Assembly: GCA_965153355.1 (NCBI GenBank)
Contig: OZ231127.1
Coordinates: 65,720,001 to 65,784,000 of the forward strand
DNA from: Flaccisagitta enflata
Taxonomy: Eukaryota > Chaetognatha > Sagittoidea > Aphragmophora
Reading direction: 5' to 3'
Length of the DNA stretch: 64,000 nt
Position 1 is the stretch's first letter, and each line of letters starts with the position of its first letter. Position numbers and translations under genes: made by a program. Shown here piece after piece: positions 58,139 to 64,000 of the stretch. The notes beneath the pieces are model-generated. The model saw nothing but the letters and a program-made list of their open reading frames with translations. It made no database searches and was not told the DNA's origin.

Positions 58139-60290
58139 AAGAAAGAGAGAGAGAGAAAGAAAGAGGCAGATGGTTTTCTTTGTAACAGAAAAGTTAAAGT
58201 AGACAACACACAATTCATGTAAGCTTATAGCTGATTTTTTATTAGAGTGGTATAGCTCAAAATTATCTAAAAAAAGAATCCATCTAAAAATTGAACTATG
58301 AAAAAAGTATAGCCAAAGAACCCCTATACATTGTAACCACCACCCACCATCTTGCCTAAAACCCTAGAGACCAACATCCTTGTATATTTTCTATAGAATA
58401 TAATCAACAGGAATGTCAGGGTTAAATATTTGTGGTTGATTTGAATGAGTCTGGATCAACATTACCAATATATGCAGTAACAATGAAATGTTATTTTTTT
58501 GTTTATCTTGTTAATAAAAGGGACAAAGAGTTAAGTAACAGCTGTAGTAAAATTGCCAATAGAAGAATTGATTCTGGAAGTTACCACGCAGCAGAATGGG
58601 ACAACCTTAGCTGCCAAAGTGCTGCTTAACACAGATAACAATGCTGAATAATGATATTTACTCCTTGACTTTTAGTCCTTGCTTAACCTTACACAAAATT
58701 TTGAAGCAAAAAGGGTGATTTTCAATATTTTCAAGAGTTGATGTATTTCATCATATTAATTTTTCCCCTGCCCCTCTACCTCTGCCGCATGTCCCCGCTT
58801 CTGTTCCATGTAGCTTGCCACACGGAATCTTCACCTCTACCAAAAAGTAAGAAAAGGTTGGAGAAAATAATATACTAGTATCAGTGAAGAGTTAGATTTT
58901 GGCAATTGATTTCTGTTATGACCACTGTTATCTAGTGGAAAAAATGTTATTCCAGTGAATAGTTTTTTGTTTGTGTGTTTTTTTTTCTTGGTTAATTACC
59001 ATAAAACAAAAGTATGGAACAACATTCATAGTCAAATATTTGGGTAACAAGGGCCAGTAGGCTGCTCGATATGCAAGGTGAATGATTAGAGGAAACAATT
59101 GGATATAGAGTTATATTTGTTCACTTAAAAATAACAAATTACAGAGAATAAATGGGATAAACATGCATCTCATATCATCTATGTTTTTTTTACATGATAT
59201 AAAACATATCATCTATTTTTCGTTTACATGATACAGAAGTATATATGGAATGATGATTTTGATTAATTCGTGTAATAAAGAGGGCTAGATAGATAAATAA
59301 AAAAAACATTTCCCAAATAAGTATTGCAAATAGATTGCTTCCTTTTTCTTTTTTTTTTATGTTATCATATTGTTTCTTTATCCCTTCTTATTGGGAACAC
59401 CTCAATCTATGAAAGAGAATAAAAAACAAAACAGCTTAATTTCATGAAAGAGTAAAAACCACTTCTATTATTGACGTTGGGCATTGTTGTACTCTTTATT
59501 GTGGTTATGTCACAAAGGGGGGAGGCAAAAATGTTATGTTGGTGTGGCAAACAATTGTAATAGTTAATTTGAATTTAGGCAATGAAAGGTATGTTGGACT
59601 TTTTTAAGGAGTATTGTTCTCTTAAAACAAGACAGTGAAGTGAAAAGACTTTGTCGCCTCAAGGGTAAAGGGGCAGGATGCAACCTTTATGGTTTTGAAA
59701 AATGAGGATGAGGGGAAAAAAGAGGAGATCCAAACCTTTGTTCAAAAGGAGAATGAAATATAGAAAATAGAATCTAATGATTTGGTAAATAGACATAAGA
59801 TGGTACAAGATTGCATCCAGTAAATTTTTTGACAGGAAAAAAGAACAATGTGATTTTTATTCATAGATAATATAAAAAAGATTCCATTAAATAATAAAGT
59901 TTTTTTGTTTGTCTGTGACACTATTACCACCTCTAAAGTGTTTCTATAGGATAAGGGAAAACAGATGAGAAAAAAAGGAAAGAAAAAAAGAACTGGTAAC
60001 ATAGAGGGTAAAACTAAACAGTGAATTTGTATTACAGTTTTTTTGGGATAGAATATTCTGTAGGCTATGTATTTAAAAAACTGTAACCATTTAGCTGCTC
60101 CTTTTGCAGAGCTACATTTTTTTGGGGGGTAAAGATATGTTATCAATAAGGCTGATGGGAGCCTTTAAACAATGATCAGTTAACATGTAAACTTTAAGCA
60201 CAAAACTAGTCTGATCTATAGACAACTTCTCATATATCGTTGTACACATGATATGATGTAGCCAATCTATTGTTGTACGTTGCATTAATG
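57300..60290. other. AT-rich DNA with one (GA)n tract, no gene seen
   Basis: A GA tract lies at about 58046-58170. I saw no coding exon, short element or terminal inverted repeat with confidence in the rest. Confidence 0.5.
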
Positions 60291-60299
60291 ATTTTTCTT

Positions 60300-60582
60300 T
60301 TTTTTCTTTTAGCACAGAAAAAAAGGAAAGATCTATCAAACCATATTTTGACAGCTCAGACCACCACCAGATCAGATGATGGTGCACAGGGGTGGTCTCT
60401 TTTTTTTTTTTTTTTTTACGCGACTGCGACCGACACACACACACACCCCATTCTCTCATCATGCTTTGCATCTTTTTTTTTGTTTTGCTGTGCCAAAGAG
60501 GATATATCAATTTTGACAGCTCAGACTACCATCCAATCAGCTGATGCTGCTCCAAACTGGCGCCCTTTTTTTTTTTAATGCA

Positions 60583-60659
<77 letters not shown>

Positions 60660-60660
60660 A
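60300..60660. repeat. Diverged duplication and (CA)n tract
   Basis: TTTTGACAGCTCAGACCACC near 60347 and TTTTGACAGCTCAGACTACC near 60511 head two ~60-bp similar blocks, each followed by a T-run. A ~75-base CA tract starts at 60584. Confidence 0.75.
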
Positions 60661-61132
60661 GGTTCCTGATCATTTAATATTCTCTGTAAGTACTGTCTCA
60701 TGATTTTTTTGCTTTTCTTCCCTAAACCGAAATATCTGCATTCCATTTTTACCAAAGCTTTTGTTTTCCCTCAAAGATTTCTATTCTGTGCTTATTCATC
60801 CAATTTTTGTCATTTGACAATATATTTCTAGAGGTCACATCTTTCTATACCTCCAAAAATGAGAACTATTCTTCATGACTAAATAGTCTGCCATCATGAA
60901 TATCGACCGTTTGAGCACTTGACTAAGATTAATCTCCAAGTAGAATTTGAGATTTTGTTGAAGAAACTTTATTCAAATAATCTAGATTTTGATTTCCCCT
61001 ATTGTTTCTGAGTAGTCCTTTTTTGCGAAAGTCACAGGGGTTACATACAAACAAAAGAGCCACAGCCTTAATCAATATTCTCTAGTGTACCACTCTACTA
61101 TCAATCTCCTCATGCTTATGAGTTTTAGTTAT

Positions 61133-61605
61133 AGTGTAAAAATGATAAATTGTTCATTCAGAATAGAATTACCTAGTGGATTAACAATTGAGAAATGAGT
61201 TTTGCTACATATTTAGGGTTGTGGGAAAAAATGGTGATTTTGTTTTTTAGGACAGAATTTTCCATTGAATCTATAATTAGGATAACATGATAAAATAACA
61301 TAGGCAATGGTAAAGTTTCTCTCACTCACATTTATTTTTTTTTCTTATTCTTTTATTCTCCTTTATTATCTGGAATCAAATTGATGTTAGAACATTCTGT
61401 TCAAATTTGCATTAATTACAACTTTTAAAAGTGTAAAAATGATAAATTGTTCATTCAGAATACAATTTCCTGGTGGATATACAATAGAGAAATGAGTTTT
61501 GCTAAATATTTAGTCATGTGATTTTGTTTTTCAGGGCAGAATTTTTGATTCGATCTATATTTAGAATAATATGATAAAATAACATAGGCAATGATAAAGA
61601 GAAAA
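61133..61605. repeat. ~300-bp direct duplication
   Basis: AGTGTAAAAATGATAAATTG through AACATAGGCAATGxTAAAG (about 175 bp) occurs at about 61134-61313 and again at 61431-61601, at roughly 85-90 percent identity. Confidence 0.85.
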
Positions 61606-61629
61606 CAAATCAAGGTCAAAAATTTTTTA

Positions 61630-61785
61630 GCAGTTAGCCTTTGGGAGAGAGACTGGGATGTAAAAACACTTAAGAAGGTGCATCTTAGACAGATGGATAA
61701 AATATTCAGCAGTTGGACAAGGACATATGCTTTGGAAAAGAGACTGTGATTCAAAAACACTAAAGAAGGTGAATCTATGGTAATG
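61630..61785. repeat. Diverged ~107-bp direct duplication
   Basis: GCCTTTGGGAGAGAGACTGG and TGCTTTGGAAAAGAGACTGT each begin a similar ~50-bp block ending AAGAAGGTGxATCT. Confidence 0.65.
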
Positions 61786-62283
61786 TAAATTTGTGTGCAG
61801 GAAAGTTGAGGTGTGACATATGGAAAAAGGCATTTTTGCTTTGTTGTTATTTTATTTGTTTTGATAATGTTTGGGAAAGAACAATTGTATATGCATTATC
61901 AGGAAACAAAAAAAAAGTTGTCAGATATGGGGGTGAATATTTTTTCTTCCTTTCACTTTTGATTACTTTTAGGAGTGCAAAGGTGCTTATGTATTTGGTT
62001 AAACTGTTGGTTAGTCAGTTGGTTGGTCCACCTATCTTAATGGAACTTGTGATACTATTTTCTTTTTCTATATTTCTTTCCTTTTTTATAGGTAGACTGT
62101 GGTTTTCAGTAGTTTTGATATAATTTGTGGGGATTAAGGAATATTCACTTTAAGATGACAAGTGTCTTGACTAAATATATGGAATATCAAATAACTAAGT
62201 AGTGAGTGAATATTGGTAGATAAAAATTCTTAGCTCAATAAAAAAAAAATTCTCATATGATTTCTTTAAACATGGTTACGATG

Positions 62284-62462
62284 CTTTTTGAGTGCTATGC
62301 GACTCTACACCCCACAGTGTTGGTCTGATGGTTGGTCAGTCCCCTTTTTACTTTTTCAGCATTTTTGAGCTTTTTAAGCACACAGTGGCCCTAATGACCT
62401 TCTCCAGCACTGCTCCTGCCCACCTGCACACAACTAGGGTAGCTGTGTATCCAGCCTTGTTT
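62284..62462 (-). repeat. Helentron-like short element, CpG-decayed
   Basis: TTTTTGAGTGCTATGCGACT with CTACACCCCACAG, then CTGCTCCTGCCCACCTGCAC, CTAGGGTAGCTGTGTATCC and AGCCTTGTT. It aligns along its length with 5457-5667, with TG/CA replacing many CGs. Confidence 0.75.
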
Positions 62463-63835
<1,373 letters not shown>

Positions 63836-63944
63836 TTCGTGAGTATGCGACTCTACATCCCACTTTGTCCAGTGGTCGGTACTTTTAGTATTTTGGTCTT
63901 ATGGTCTTAACAACTGCATGCAACTGCAAGGTTTTGGCCTTGTT
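63836..63944 (-). repeat. Helentron-like short element, decayed
   Basis: GTGAGTATGCGACTCTACAT, CCCACTTTGTCCAGTGGTCG and CAACTGCAAGGTTTTGGCCT followed by TGTT. It is a shortened copy whose interior lacks the CTGCTCCTGCCC block. Confidence 0.6.
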
Positions 63945-64000
63945 TAATATTTTTGTCTCTCCAACAAAAGGGTAGAAATGTAAAAGTGGTGATGAAAAAG

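Noticed and set aside
60270-60578. 102-codon frame with two similar TAQTT segments
   Set aside because: The similarity reflects a DNA-level duplication with T-runs. There is no coding support.

Overview
This is repeat-dense eukaryotic nuclear DNA. GT-AG introns hold reading frame across exon boundaries. Long di-, tri- and tetranucleotide microsatellites are frequent, and transposons are nested inside introns and inside each other. Nothing in it looks prokaryotic or organellar, and I see no rRNA, tRNA or CRISPR array. I cannot name the species. The gene style would suit an animal, a unicellular relative of animals, or another large-genome protist.

Layout. (1) Positions 806-30149, plus strand: eight phase-compatible exons of a disordered Arg/Pro/Ser/Asn-rich protein whose 5' end lies outside the window. 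Seven exons lie in the first 6.3 kb. The eighth lies beyond a 23.6-kb intron packed with transposons. (2) Inside that intron, 18927-27136: an 8.2-kb pogo/Tigger-like DNA transposon with TA target duplications and ~260-bp terminal inverted repeats. It carries a six-exon, 943-codon C2H2 zinc finger + CENP-B-type HTH + DDE transposase, and two smaller accessory reading frames. (3) Positions 31077-37089 (perhaps to 39.6 kb), minus strand: a membrane-anchored armadillo-repeat protein, tail-to-tail with gene 1. (4) Positions 44134-53162: a ~9-kb Helentron-type Helitron with one uninterrupted 2,460-residue protein (ubiquitin-specific protease, zinc finger, coiled coil, DUF6570-like, HUH Rep, PIF1-like helicase, endonuclease). 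(5) The DNA around (4), 40.8-64 kb, is AT-rich and visibly CpG-poor. It is made of decayed repeats and microsatellites, and I found no further gene in it.

Repeat families recur throughout. The commonest is a 0.1-0.25-kb element. It begins AACAAGG and ends in a hairpin followed by CTAAAAA. Its stem sequence differs between subfamilies, but the 5' motif always matches the 3' hairpin. Both ends of the 9-kb Helentron carry the same signature, which suggests that the short elements are its non-autonomous relatives. A second family has GC-rich inverted arms around a family-specific minisatellite. Several TA-flanked MITEs share an internal core but have different termini.

How the parts relate: the host genes look independent of the mobile elements. 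The two autonomous elements each have an apparently complete protein and complementary ends. That contrasts with the decayed flanks and suggests recent activity. All exon models are hand-made from splice consensus and frame continuity.
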